NCBI RefSeq assembly: GCF_964204645.1
Contig: NC_134033.1
Coordinates: forward strand, 4,029,631 to 4,093,630
Length of the DNA stretch: 64,000 nucleotides
Direction of reading: 5' to 3'
Origin: Tubulanus polymorphus
Lineage: Eukaryota; Nemertea; Palaeonemertea; Tubulaniformes; Tubulanidae
Shown here: positions 45,054 through 56,201 of the stretch, piece after piece
Layout: every line of letters begins with the position of its first letter
Position numbering within the stretch: position 1 is the first letter of the stretch
The notes under the pieces: model-generated
What the model was told of the DNA's origin: nothing
Seen by the model: only the letters and a program-made list of their open reading frames with translations
Databases searched by the model: none
Position numbers and translations under genes: made by a program

Positions 45054-45957
45054 ATAGTATTCCATCAATTGTAGTGAGCAGTCCTGATTTATTATATACT
45101 TGAATTAACGGGTTAGAGATGTTCCAATCTGATATTTTGTAAACTTGCCAGAGTAGCTTCGACTTCAAACTACTTTCAATTTCAATACGTGCTTTGTTAG
45201 TTTTAGTATAAAACGATGAAGGCGGATGTCCGGTTTGTTCTCGTATAAGAGCTATAGGTTCACTGGTGCTGTTCCATCCGTCGGAAATTTGAGGACGAGT
45301 TTTCATCGGATCCTCACCTGGTCTTAATCTGAAATCTATCTGTATAAACGTTAAATTCATTGCAAACCCGTCTGGCATCCCGATCCATTCTAACAACAAT
45401 TTACAGCGGAGGGTAGAAATCATGAATTCATAACCTGTTTGAGTTGGTAATTCTTTTACTGCATGCTTGTGACATGTATATACAATTTTCAAGTGACTCT
45501 GTTCTTCAAACCGATATATGATGTTAACCCGACTACCTCGCGCTCCATCGACGTTACTCCTAAACAACAACGAAATCAAACCGTTACTGCGGATATCAAG
45601 TTGTTTTCTTCCATTAGCGCAGAGTTTGTTGCCGGACTCACCGACTAGAAGGTAGTTTTCGTTACAGAATATCGACGGCTCGATGTCGTAGTAAACTTGA
45701 ACGAGAAAACTTCCCGGTAAAGAGCTGTTGACGAACCAACGACATTCAACACCGCGCACTAACGACGGATAGTTCGGTGAAACGATGTAACCAGACGTAG
45801 AATCGACGGAGTATTGAGTGTTGTTACAAGATGAACTGACTGTAACAGACGCGGCTTCCTCGACAGAGTTTGCGCGATCAGCCCGCGTAAATATACAGTC
45901 TCCGCAAGCGATCAGTAAAACTACGAACAACGCTTTCATTCGCTGCATATTGAACAC
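45046..45957 (-). CDS. LTR-truncated receptor 5' fragment, second copy, 303 aa
   Basis: Almost identical to 548-1459 at protein level; the changes noticed are few (for example GEDP for GVDP and QSHLK for QSRLK). The ORF is open from the signal peptide to the LTR-derived LLG and stop. The frame is kept in both copies since the block duplicated. Confidence 0.6.
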   Translation of the reverse strand: MFNMQRMKALFVVLLIACGDCIFTRADRANSVEEAASVTVSSSCNNTQYSVDSTSGYIVSPNYPSLVRGVECRWFVNSSLPGSFLVQVYYDIEPSIFCNENYLLVGESGNKLCANGRKQLDIRSNGLISLLFRSNVDGARGSRVNIIYRFEEQSHLKIVYTCHKHAVKELPTQTGYEFMISTLRCKLLLEWIGMPDGFAMNLTFIQIDFRLRPGEDPMKTRPQISDGWNSTSEPIALIREQTGHPPSSFYTKTNKARIEIESSLKSKLLWQVYKISDWNISNPLIQVYNKSGLLTTIDGILLG

Positions 45958-46490
45958 AATTCACGCTTCAAAACAAACACATTTCTAACTATTTCTAAGT
46001 TTGCGCGACATTTCTCATAAGAGTGGCTGCAAAGTAATGACGAATTCGCAAATGTTTAAAGTTGACGAATTAATTGAGTCCAATTATTTTGTATAAAAAC
46101 TCTCCCATCAAACTGGCGCCAGTCTCGTATTTGTAAAACTTTCATCTGTTCTCGGTTTCGCTGTAATTACCGCGGCTTCTAAATTTAGACGTGCTTCAAT
46201 ATATCGTGTCTATAATCGTGTGCGATTATTTCGCTAAAAATATTTACTGTCGCTCCCGAACTGCGTTTTGATATCCGAACCAGTTTTTGATAAGGTTCGA
46301 TGATATTTTCTATCTATACTTCAGAATATTCTGCGTCTCTGTAAAAGACTTCGTCAATATCTGTTTTGACAATTCACACTCTACAGTCAATATAATAACT
46401 GAGTTGAAGCTAGATGAAGCGCGTGGATATCTGATTGTGGCGGGTAAGGACTTGTTCTGTGCAGACTTTTTGAGGAAACAACTCAATCCA
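45958..46490 (-). promoter_or_regulatory. 5' flank of second truncated receptor copy
   Basis: The palindrome ACTGGCGCCAGT is at 46112-46123, 155 bp from the start codon, and the TTTTTATACAAAA stretch lies on its gene side. Closest to the flank at 1460. Confidence 0.4.
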
Positions 46491-46800
46491 AGTAAGACGA
46501 CGATGACAGCGGTAGAATTGAAACCGTGCTTATAACGAACCAACAAATACAGCAAATACCGATAACGTATTTCGGAGTTATAATCGGACTTCTAGAAAAC
46601 GGGTTGACGATATTTGAATATCTCTGACGAGTTAGAATTAAGAGAAAAGTTAACAGTGGTAGAATAGAAACTGTGCTTATAACGAACCAACAAATACAGC
46701 AAATACCGATAACGTATTTCGGAGTTATAATTGGACTTGTAGAAAACGGGTTGACGATATTTGAATATCTCTAACGCGTTAGAATTAAGAGAAAAGTTAA
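46491..46800 (-). pseudogene. Two tandem 7TM-coding shards, second block
   Basis: Same two-piece structure as 1993-2315, starting at AAGTAAGACGACGATGACAG. The first piece ends at AGAGAAAAGTTAA and the second begins at CAGTGGTAGAATAG. Confidence 0.65.
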
Positions 46801-47646
46801 AGTAGCCTATATTTATTCATCTTGACTTGAATTCATAAATACAAATAACAGTATTTCCTGCTTGGCTGCTGCTGTTGCTGCTGTTGCTGGTGCTAAGACA
46901 GTTCTAGCAAGTTACAGACAATGGGTATTTGATTTATTGAATGGATTGCATATTTCCTATGATGATATCATCTTAATTCATTTTATTTGATGAAATCAAT
47001 TGCAAATAGTTCTAAGATTCGTGCTTGATTCCAGTGACAATTCGAGTTATAGACAATGGAAATGTAATTAACAGATTGTATTGCAAAGTGATTTTTCTGC
47101 TAATTCAATTTTGAAAGGATTTAATTTACTGTATAGAAATATCATTTTAACGAGGACGTGTAGAATATCTGATATTAAATCTACTTCATATATTAGTTAG
47201 GTTTCTGAAGTTAAGATACTAACAGGGCCAGTCCGGTATTATCTAGCCAGTGGTGTAGGTGTCCATTGAACCGCATTATGACAAACTCAGTTCATATTGT
47301 GGCCTGTTCTTGTCCTCGATCTTTGAAATCATGTAGTACGTGTTCGATTTGAATTGAACCAATTCTGATGATTCATTCGTAACATACGTTGAATTCACTA
47401 TACACGCGCATATATGTCCAGTCCTTACGTGAGGTTACGTAAGTGAAAAGGGAGATCTATAAGTTTTTTTCCACTAATTTAGAGACTAATTTGCGAAGTT
47501 GCCGAGGGATGCTTTCGACAATTCACATCTCGTGTAAAATTAGTCTACTTGACTCCCTATCTCTGGGATCTCACTCGGGCATCCAACCTAAACTTAAAAA
47601 TTAATTCTTCCAGTCAGAACTGAAATATGAAATTGTTGTTTTTCAG

Positions 47647-47993
47647 ATTAGTCATTCCTCACTCAGGACCTGATTGCTGCCAATACAAGACTCCAGGCTT
47701 TTCTAAAAAATCCATGATGCATCACACAGAAATTGGTGGTGAGTAGATTTGTGGGTTTTTGATAATGGATATAACAGATTACATTGTACATGTATCGAGG
47801 CAAATTTAAAATTATTATTGAGATCAATACTTTTTTCAGATAAGCTCTACTTCCTCGGGACCTGATTGCTGTCAGTGCGTGCTGGACTTAACCAACAAGA
47901 CGGGACATATTTTAGTGCTGTAACTTGGGTGTCAAATCTCCCAATGAAACGATAACTGATCGTTATAATCCATGAAGTTCCACTCATGAATTG
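47647..47993 (+). ncRNA. Exon-like modules A and B, block 3
   Basis: Module A is 47647-47738 (TTTTTCAG / GTGAGTAG) and B is 47840-47993 (TTTTTTCAG / GTGAGAAG). The sequence 46801-47646 before it is the same conserved intergenic stretch as 2330-3151. Confidence 0.4.
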
Positions 47994-48092
47994 GTGAGAA
48001 GACATTTTAATTTCAATTTTAAATGTCAAACTTAAGTTAGGTCGGATTCAAGCTGATTCAAGTCAAATTAAACACTTTAGTTGCTTTTTCAG

Positions 48093-50480
48093 AGAAGATC
48101 TTCCTGAGCAGGATCTGATTGTTGACTAAACCGACAAATACAGTTTCCAGATTCCAGACCTTCCTCACTTCATTAGGACCTGATTTTGTTTTAAAACAAA
48201 AAACAACCTTTATAGGAAATTTATTAGAACACGTTCAGAAAAAATAAAATCAAAATACAACTCGTACAAAAATCTCATTTCAAAGCTTATTAACAAAGCC
48301 GAATCTAATTATTATTCTGAAAAATTGCTCGCTGCTGGAAATGATATGAAAGAAAAGTGGAAACTGTTGAACACAGTTTTAGGTAGAAACATTTATTCTA
48401 AAATGCCTAATTCTTTTACTTCTGATCAACGTGTTATTTCTGGTAATATAAACATCGCCAACGAGTTTAACAATTTTTTTGCAAATATTGGTGAAAGGCT
48501 TGCTACTCAAATCCCTGATACAGGGCAATCCTTTCATCAATATATGAATAAACGTGTCAATGAAAGTCTATTTCTCTTTCCGACTTCACCTCATGAAATA
48601 AGTGATGTGGTCTCGGGTTTCCCCTTAAAGAAGAGTGCCGGTGTCGATGGTTTGAGTATTTTTGTTATAAAACAGGTGATTGACATCATTAAGTTCCCTT
48701 TATCCCATATCTTTAACCGTAGTCTTCAGACTGGAATAGTTCCCAATGAACTCAAAATTGCGAAAGTTTGTCCTTTGTTTAAATCCGGAGCCCCTAATTC
48801 TTTAAATAATTATCGACCCATATCTTTGCTTCCTAGCTTCTCAAAAATTCTGGAAAAACTAGTTTACAACAGATTGGTTTCCTTTTGTAACAAACAGGAT
48901 ATTGTAACCCCCGACCAGTTTGGCTTTCGTTCAAAACATTCAACAGATTTGGCATTAACCAAGGTTGTTGATAATCTTTCTGAAGCCTTGGAAAATAAGA
49001 ATATTACTATTGGATTATTCTTGGACCTGTCTAAGGCATTCGACACCGTTAACCATGACATTTTGTTAATGAAGCTTGATTATTACGGAATCCGAGGTGT
49101 TCCTCATGATTGGTTTAAAAGCTACCTGACTGACAGGAGTCAAGTTTTAAGTTTCAACAATACCTTATCGTCTCCATTAAATGTATCAATTGGTGTACCC
49201 CAGGGTTCTATTCTAGGCCCTTTGTTATTTTTATTATACGTTAACGATTGCATAAATGCGTCCAAATTACTCCATTTTATCCTCTTTGCCGATGACACGA
49301 ATTGTTTTTATAGTAACTCTAATATCAAAGAATTGGTTTCCATAGTAAATTCTGAACTGGCGAAACTTGGCATCTGGTATCAAGTAAACAAACTTTCAAT
49401 AAATATTGCGAAATGCCACTTTATGATTTTTGGTCGTGTAGATCACTTTAATTCTTCCATTTGGTTAAATGGAGAATTAATCAAACGTGTACATAGTACG
49501 AATTTTCTTGGTCTTTTTATAGATGACAAATTAAATTGGGATGTCCATATCAAATATGTCTGCAGTAAAGTGTCACGCTCCATTGGAATTTTAACCAGAT
49601 TAAAAAAGCATTTCCCATCAAATATCCTTATTACCCTTTATTATAGTTTTGTTTATCCTCATTTACAATATTGTAATTTAATCTGGGGAAGTAATTATGC
49701 AAACAAGCTAAATCCACTTATTCTACTACAAAAAAAGAGCAGTAAGAATAGTTAATAAGTCTCATTTCCTAGAACACACTGACCCTATCTTCAAAAAATT
49801 GAATATCCTAAAATTTAGACATATTACAAAATTTCATTTAAGTCTATTTATGTTCAAATTCAATAATTCAAAATTGCCAAATTCCTTTAATCGGTATTTC
49901 AAAAAGAATGTTGATATACACTCGTATTCAACCAGAAATATGAATTCTTTTCGTGTTGCCAGATTTCGGACTAACAAAACACAATTCACAGTAAAAATTT
50001 CTGGTCCTGTTGTCTGGAATAATTTGCCAAAAAGTTTAAAACAACTGTCGTGTATAGATACTTTCAAAAGAAAACTTAAATTGTATCTAATGAATTTGTA
50101 ATTAATCTGTCTGTATCTGCCATCTATTACCAGATTGTAAGAGTGAATGAAAGATAGTGTGATTGACCGCCTGAGTGACTACGTGTGTGGGTGCATGTTT
50201 GGTGAAGGTGTATGACTGCATGTGTGTATGAGTTGAGTGAATCGGTGTATGCTAGGGGATTAGAGATTTTATAAGCCTTCATTGGCTTCATCTAATCTCC
50301 TCCACATTATATTAAAACATTTCATATTTGTATATCTCTTTATGACATGTTGTAATTTTATTGTGGAAATAAATTTATTATTATTTATTATTGCATCAAG
50401 TGTGTGCTGACTAAAACAACCTGATCCGATAGAGGACTCCTGTGAGCTGAATGATAATCTAAAAACTGCTCACATAAATC
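48093..50480 (+). ncRNA. Exon-like module C, block 3, split by a LINE
   Basis: The module starts after TTGCTTTTTCAG at 48093, is interrupted at about 48187 by a retrotransposon, and resumes at about 50392 with GCATCAAGTGTGTGCTGAC, ending at the GTGAGTAG donor. The uninterrupted counterpart is 3598-3799. Confidence 0.4.
48187..50391 (+). mobile_element. 5'-truncated non-LTR retrotransposon (LINE)
   Basis: The main ORF (48325-49755, 476 codons) carries a reverse transcriptase with KKSAGVDGLS, NNYRPISLLP, DQFGFRSKHST, SKAFDTVNHD, GVPQGSILGPLLF and the catalytic FADDT. It ends early at KKSSKNS through a frameshift; the C-terminal part continues in another frame at 49799-50101 (SFRVARFRTNKTQF, WNNLPKSLK). 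The 5' end, including any endonuclease, is missing. The 3' tail is TTTATTATTATTTATTATTG. It is close to Jockey/CR1-like LINEs; the exact clade is not fixed. It is inactive by frameshift and truncation. Confidence 0.85.
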
Positions 50481-51071
50481 GGTGAGTAGAAATTATAAAT
50501 TATTTCTCTCTAGGAAACTGAGGTTACGTTAAATCTTAATTTTAACAGGGTATTTCGTGTTCACTCACGCGTGACGAGGGTGGTTATACAAACTACCATC
50601 GTCACTAATTGAATCATCTAAGAGAACTTCAAATATTGGTTTTTTTAAATGATGCCCTTTCGCCATTTTCTCGGGACATGTTTGCTACCGTTTCGATTAA
50701 ACCAACCCAAATCGCGACCGGAAGACTCAAACTCTTCCGGAATAAACTAAGGAGCTCCACACGTCACATGGATCATGGCGAGTAGACATTTTGTGGAGTC
50801 GAAATATCTAATTTACATGATTTAACATTGCACTGCAGAGCTGTATGATATTGTATGAAAACTTATGTTTCAAAAAATGAGCGCAAATTTCGACGGATCT
50901 CGACGGACCGCCACGAAATGACAACTAGAAACTGGAAACTTCTTAATAAAAAAATTAAACTAATTCGGTCATGCGATTTCAAACGAACTCAACTAAGTTT
51001 TAGGATTTCGAGTTTCAACCCCGATTTATAGATAGGCAAACATTATACAGGGACTCGTGTCAAACTGTTGT
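50481..51071. other. Intergenic; degenerate module D and receptor 3' flank
   Basis: Counterpart of 3800-4407, with the same ATCATGGCGAGTAG end and small deletions (for example at 50886-50945). No gene is seen. Confidence 0.35.
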
Positions 51072-54000
51072 TTATTTACTGGATGTCGTCAATCCTAGTC
51101 GTCGTTTATTGCGTTCACGAATAGATTTCATATCGATAGTAAGTATTGTATAAAGAAGCGGATTCAGAGACGAGTTGATCGGTAAAAATAGAACGGCCAG
51201 CCAAGCGGCCACCTGGTTCGGTATCTCGACCGAAAATACGGCGCAAAACTGAACGATTATTATCGGTAGCCAGCAAAATAGATTACAAAGATTGATTACT
51301 AAACTCCTTCGAGCTAAAACCAGTTCGGTAGGATCGGCTCTACCCGAGCCCGACCTACTTCCAGATACGAGTCTATACATCTGAGCGTACGTCGTCATTA
51401 TCGTAGCCAATATGGCCGCATTAAACAAGGCAAAAATAGCGAATGAATAGTGCCAGCCATTGACGTCGATCGTCAGTAAATTCATAGGCAAACAAACTCC
51501 GGTTGTACCGTAAAAATTGTCTCCGAAGTAAGACGACGATGACAGCGGTAGAATAGAAACTGTGCTTATAACGAGCCAACAAATGCTGCAAATACCGATA
51601 ACGTATTTCGGAGTTATAATCGGACTTCTGGAAAACGGGTTGACGATATTCGAATATCTCTGACGCGTTAGAATTAAGAGGAAAGTTAAGGAACCTTCGC
51701 ACGAAACGGTGACAATAACCCCGGCGAGACGACATAATGAACTATCCGTCCAGGTTTCAGAATTCAGATAATAAACGCCTTTGAATGCGTGGTCAGCTCC
51801 AGCGATCAAAAACAAATAGACCGACATCAGAAAATCACAACCGGCAATATTTATGATGAGGATATCTGAAGATGTGTTACGTGTTCCGGTGGATTCCATC
51901 CGCAAAGCTTGAACGCGAAATACAATAACGATACTGTTAGCGAGAAAACTGAAAGATGCGATCATCCAGATGATGGCTCTCAGTACAGCGTTACCCATCA
52001 GGTCAGAGCAGGTCGAAAATTGATCAGCTTCGGGAAGACATCGGTCAACATTCGGTGCCATGCAGCAAAATTTGTAAGCATCCGAAGCGAGGTATTTCAA
52101 TGATGTAAGATCGCCAAGAACGTTTCTTTTAACAAATATCACTTCGGCATTTTTGACAAGATCTAGAATTTCAAGTCCAACCAATCCAGAAAAAGCAAAT
52201 GTCGAAATGTAATGGATTCTGTTACTGCTGATATTTAACGACTGTAATGCGGATAAACCTTTAAATACATTTTCACCGAGAACCGATATAGAAAGTCCGT
52301 GAAGATCGAGAACAGTAAGTGACGTCAGACCTCGAAAACTACCGTATTCTAAATGTTGCAGCGGATTTCCGATAAGAAATAGTTCTTTTAAACCGATCAA
52401 ACCTGCGAATGTATTAGCAGATAATGATGTTATGCGGTTGTGTGTAAGGTCTAATGTGTATAGATTGTTCAGATTAGAAAACGCGTTTGGAACGATGTGA
52501 GACAAATTATTGCCCGAAATATCGAGAAAACGAAGATAAATGAAAGAGTTGAACGTCGACTCGTTAAATACGACTCGGTTATTCGACAAAATCAAAACCC
52601 GAGTTGATTCTATAAAACGGCCGGTAATATCTGATAAAAGAGCATTTTCACAATCGATGAAATGACCCCGGCAATTACAACGTTCAGGACACGTGACCTT
52701 ACAGTATGACTCGTCATCCGAGTTATGTTTACAATTTACGACTCCGTCGCAAACTTCTGATCGCGGAATACATAGATTTTCCTGGCCACATTTAAACATT
52801 CCCGGACACGACCAAGTCTCGCAGTTTCGTTCATCTTCTGAATTAGGACAATCGGATCGACCGTCACAAACGTGTCTGATCGGTATACAGTAAGATGCCG
52901 GACATTTTACAGTACCAGCCGCGCATTCGAAGTCATTACACGCGAGTATATGTTCAAGATTTCTACATACCGGGAAACCAATCGGCATCCTTTCTAAAAT
53001 ACACCTTTCGTGTCGGGAATAACAGCGAGGAGAATTGAACGAACATCTTTGTTCATCCGATTCCTTACACAGATCTGTGAAACGAGTCGTGCAGTGATTG
53101 TCATTATTACAGTAAACCTCGGGATTCACTGTCATATTAGTGACCAATTCGTCTTCTTCGAGACTTCCGCTACAATCCACGACACCATCCCGATACAACT
53201 GAAAACTAATACATTCACCGTCCGCGCACGAGAACCCCTGGCAATTTTCGGCAGTGCATCCGATCTCATCGGAACCGTCTTTACAGTCGGCTATTCCGTC
53301 ACATCGTTTATAACTATCGATGCATTGCTGATTGGAACAGCGATATTGCGTAGATAAACACGGTGGATGATAGCAAGAGTTCTCATCCGAGCCATCGACG
53401 CAATCTCTCATAAAGTCACAGAAACCGCTTATCGATATAACCTGTCCATCGTTACAGCGGAACTGACTGTGTAAATTGATATCCGTACAATCGAGTTCAT
53501 CTTCACCGTGTTGACAGTCGTGTCTGGTATCACATACGCGATGGTCGCTGATACATCTTTGATCGTTACATTTAAACTGCCACGATTTACAACCGCTTCC
53601 AGAAGCTAACTCTTTAACAGTTACATTATAGGTACATAACACGGAATGCGCTTTATCTTTTGTATTATCGAAAGGTTTCAATAACCATTTAACTGATTGA
53701 ACATAAGTAATTTCATTTCTGGTCACCAGTGGTTTGATAACTTTAAATCCGTCGTGGTCCATTGTCAGTATAGCGCCATAATGATGTCGATATTGAAATT
53801 CGCTGACCAAGTTTTTCACGTCACTTTCTGTATTTGAGGTGATTTTTACTACTTCGGCGCGGAAACTGTGACACATTTCTCTAGCACTCCGAATATTCAA
53901 ACCTCGATTGTTTTTCCAGTCGGTTAGTATTTGAAAACATTGTCCCGAAATAGTTACCCAACCTCTTGGACAGGTTGAATTGATTAAAGTAATATCGGGA

Positions 54001-54341
54001 ATCGTTTGATCTATTGTTTTATTTAAGTCTGTATTTGATGAATTGTTTTCGACGTTTATCGTTGAATTGTGTTTGTTTTTGATGTCGATTCTCTCAGATT
54101 CACAAATGAATGTCGTGTGCGTCTCCACGATTTGACACGGGAATCGAACCCAGTTCGCCGATCCTCGTGGATTATTCAGTATCATCGCCGTACACGGCAT
54201 ATTGACGTCATTTATCGGTTGTTTTCTTAGCGGAGATATCAATCCTCGAATAACTTCTGGTATCGTTTCATTAATAACAGGTTTATACCACTCTGTGTAG
54301 CTCAATGGTTTACCGTCAGTCCACGTGTAATAACCATCATT
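51072..54341 (-). CDS. Receptor unit 3, exon 3: lectin end, LDLa repeats, LRRs and 7TM domain
   Basis: 3,270 bp and fully open, although exon 1 of the same gene is frameshifted. It agrees with unit 1 or unit 2 in alternating patches: the second lectin-like module follows unit 1 (KWLLKPFDNTK) while the LRR segment KNAEVIFVKRN follows unit 2. The fourth, degenerate LDLa starts AENCQGFSC, and ENLCIPRSEVC replaces ENRCIPQSEVC. QRY and NPLLY are present. The intact frame suggests that the exon 1 lesion is recent or that the exon is still maintained by conversion. Confidence 0.8.
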   Translation of the reverse strand, partial: NDGYYTWTDGKPLSYTEWYKPVINETIPEVIRGLISPLRKQPINDVNMPCTAMILNNPRGSANWVRFPCQIVETHTTFICESERIDIKNKHNSTINVENNSSNTDLNKTIDQTIPDITLINSTCPRGWVTISGQCFQILTDWKNNRGLNIRSAREMCHSFRAEVVKITSNTESDVKNLVSEFQYRHHYGAILTMDHDGFKVIKPLVTRNEITYVQSVKWLLKPFDNTKDKAHSVLCTYNVTVKELASGSGCKSWQFKCNDQRCISDHRVCDTRHDCQHGEDELDCTDINLHSQFRCNDGQVISISGFCDFMRDCVDGSDENSCYHPPCLSTQYRCSNQQCIDSYKRCDGIADCKDGSDEIGCTAENCQGFSCADGECISFQLYRDGVVDCSGSLEEDELVTNMTVNPEVYCNNDNHCTTRFTDLCKESDEQRCSFNSPRCYSRHERCILERMPIGFPVCRNLEHILACNDFECAAGTVKCPASYCIPIRHVCDGRSDCPNSEDERNCETWSCPGMFKCGQENLCIPRSEVCDGVVNCKHNSDDESYCKVTCPERCNCRGHFIDCENALLSDITGRFIESTRVLILSNNRVVFNESTFNSFIYLRFLDISGNNLSHIVPNAFSNLNNLYTLDLTHNRITSLSANTFAGLIGLKELFLIGNPLQHLEYGSFRGLTSLTVLDLHGLSISVLGENVFKGLSALQSLNISSNRIHYISTFAFSGLVGLEILDLVKNAEVIFVKRNVLGDLTSLKYLASDAYKFCCMAPNVDRCLPEADQFSTCSDLMGNAVLRAIIWMIASFSFLANSIVIVFRVQALRMESTGTRNTSSDILIINIAGCDFLMSVYLFLIAGADHAFKGVYYLNSETWTDSSLCRLAGVIVTVSCEGSLTFLLILTRQRYSNIVNPFSRSPIITPKYVIGICSICWLVISTVSILPLSSSSYFGDNFYGTTGVCLPMNLLTIDVNGWHYSFAIFALFNAAILATIMTTYAQMYRLVSGSRSGSGRADPTELVLARRSLVINLCNLFCWLPIIIVQFCAVFSVEIPNQVAAWLAVLFLPINSSLNPLLYTILTIDMKSIRERNKRRLGLTTSSK

Positions 54342-54422
54342 CTGTTTCACGAGGAAAATGAAATATATCACTTCTTTAAAAATCTTTATATTCTAATTCA
54401 TATTTGTATACATTAGTCTTAC
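54342..54422 (-). other. Unit 3 intron 2 (81 bp)
   Basis: A phase-0 intron, GTAAGACTAATG...CGTGAAACAG, at the conserved position. Confidence 0.75.
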
Positions 54423-55778
54423 CTTCCATTTCAATCCAATCATCATTATGAGCGCTTTTAATGTGTACGCCATTCGGAGAAGTTCTGTAGCGAATACTAT
54501 TTTGATGGAAATCATTTCCTGTTCTGAGTTGATACTGAGTAGATGTCCCGCGTACTTCCGTCTACAGTATATTTCAGCGTTCTCCCAATTCAGACGTTCA
54601 TCTCTGATGAATTTGATGCAGGAAATTCCGGAATCCATAAATCCTTGTTTACAGTAGAAATCATCGAAATGTTTTATCGGTAACGACTCGTGTAAAGTGT
54701 ATTGTATTTGAAATATCGGAATGAAATTGTTTACTTCAAAACGCAGAGTATTACCTTTCAAACTGTGAAATATAAGTCCACGAACCGCGTTATTTTCACA
54801 TATTTTAGTTTCATGTTGAGATTTAATAGTTTTGAAATATATACCATTATGAAAAGGTTTATAATTCATTAGTTGTATTAGATTAATCGGATCATTCGCT
54901 TTATCGTTATTTGTTTCACATGAAACTGATCCAATAGATTTGACAATAAATCTGTAATATTGAAATATATTTTGCTGTATCGGGTTTTCAAATTTATAGG
55001 AAATAGATTCTGATGTACGTCCTGCCCAACCCGGGTAGTTCGGTGACTGCACGAGTCCACATTTATCTTTAGTAGTAACTGGAAGACGGGAACCGGCAAA
55101 TCCAAAACTATCCGCTTTTTTCACTCCCAGACATTTACGACGTAGTTTAACTATAAGTGGTACCTGCAAAAACCCAAACTCATTAACTGTGAAATCAACA
55201 GTGTTAAATGCGAGACTGTTATTAGGAAATTGACTACTCAAACTCAGAAACTGATCACATCGCAATGAAATCATGAGAAAACATTTATCAGTTTGATATT
55301 CGTGTTCTGATAATATGTGAATCTTTTTCGAACGAAGGCGTCGATTTTCAGGTGTAATCACGAGACAGTGTGACGTCATATTGATCCGACGTTCTTCTTC
55401 CTGTAGAACATAACCTTCACAATCAGTAGGAGCAAATATAAGAGATGACCAACGGGGATCACCATCTGTTAACTGATTGTTATAGTAATAAGCGTATGCT
55501 ACTACAGTAACCGGTCCACCTGATGTAATCAGGCTGACGACAGATCGACCGTAGTATGAACCAGGACAATACGGACCATAGCGTCTAGCTGTGAAATTAC
55601 TACCATCAAATATATAAAAACCAGCTCGATCACAGTTTTCTGATAGCGCTGTTAGTTTCAACCCGTCTTCATAGATGTTCCCTTTCCAGTTTAGTTGTAA
55701 TGTAGTTACACGATACAATGTATTCTTTGATCTCGGGAACAAGTGACCAGCTGTTATTGATGTCACGCCTACATCAAT
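54423..55778 (-). CDS. Receptor unit 3, exon 2: CUB-like modules and first half of C-type lectin
   Basis: The exon has 452 codons. It begins IDVGVTSITAGH, unlike the LSRNSISANR start of unit 1, so its first dozen codons have diverged or been replaced. The variable site reads DGDPRWSSLIF, the longest of the three. CUB (SPNYPGWAG) and lectin (CIKFIRDERLNW) motifs are kept. Intron 1 before it (55779-56201, 423 bp) has a middle part not alignable by eye to units 1 and 2. Confidence 0.75.
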
Positions 55779-56201
55779 CTGAAATATAAGGAAATTGATA
55801 ACAGCATTAAACGTTTACTATCAATTTTTACGTTTACAATCCTCCCTCCATAATAAAATGTTTGTCCCTGTTTCCTCTCTGGTCAATATCACCTAGTTTT
55901 TATGTGCAATAGTGTATGTCGTTCTTTCTTGATATATATATACTTCGAAATGCCGTACTTTTAGTCATTCTTGAAAATAGTTTTTAGCATGAAACCGAAA
56001 ATTCTAGGTTTTGAATAGATTTTGATAGTTTTGATGTTTTAAAATCTTTATCGATCCTGTGATTGTGGGACTCATATTTTATTCGTCTCTCGCGATTTAT
56101 TGCGTAGTTTTATCACGTTGAACAATACAACAATTTCAAATACCCTATTACAATGATTCTATTACACGAACCCAATTTACAAATCATTGTTATAAACTTA
56201 C

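Noticed and set aside
51421-51735. 104-codon minus-strand ORF within receptor exon 3
   Set aside because: It is an alternative frame of the TM3-TM5 coding region, absent as an ORF in the other units.
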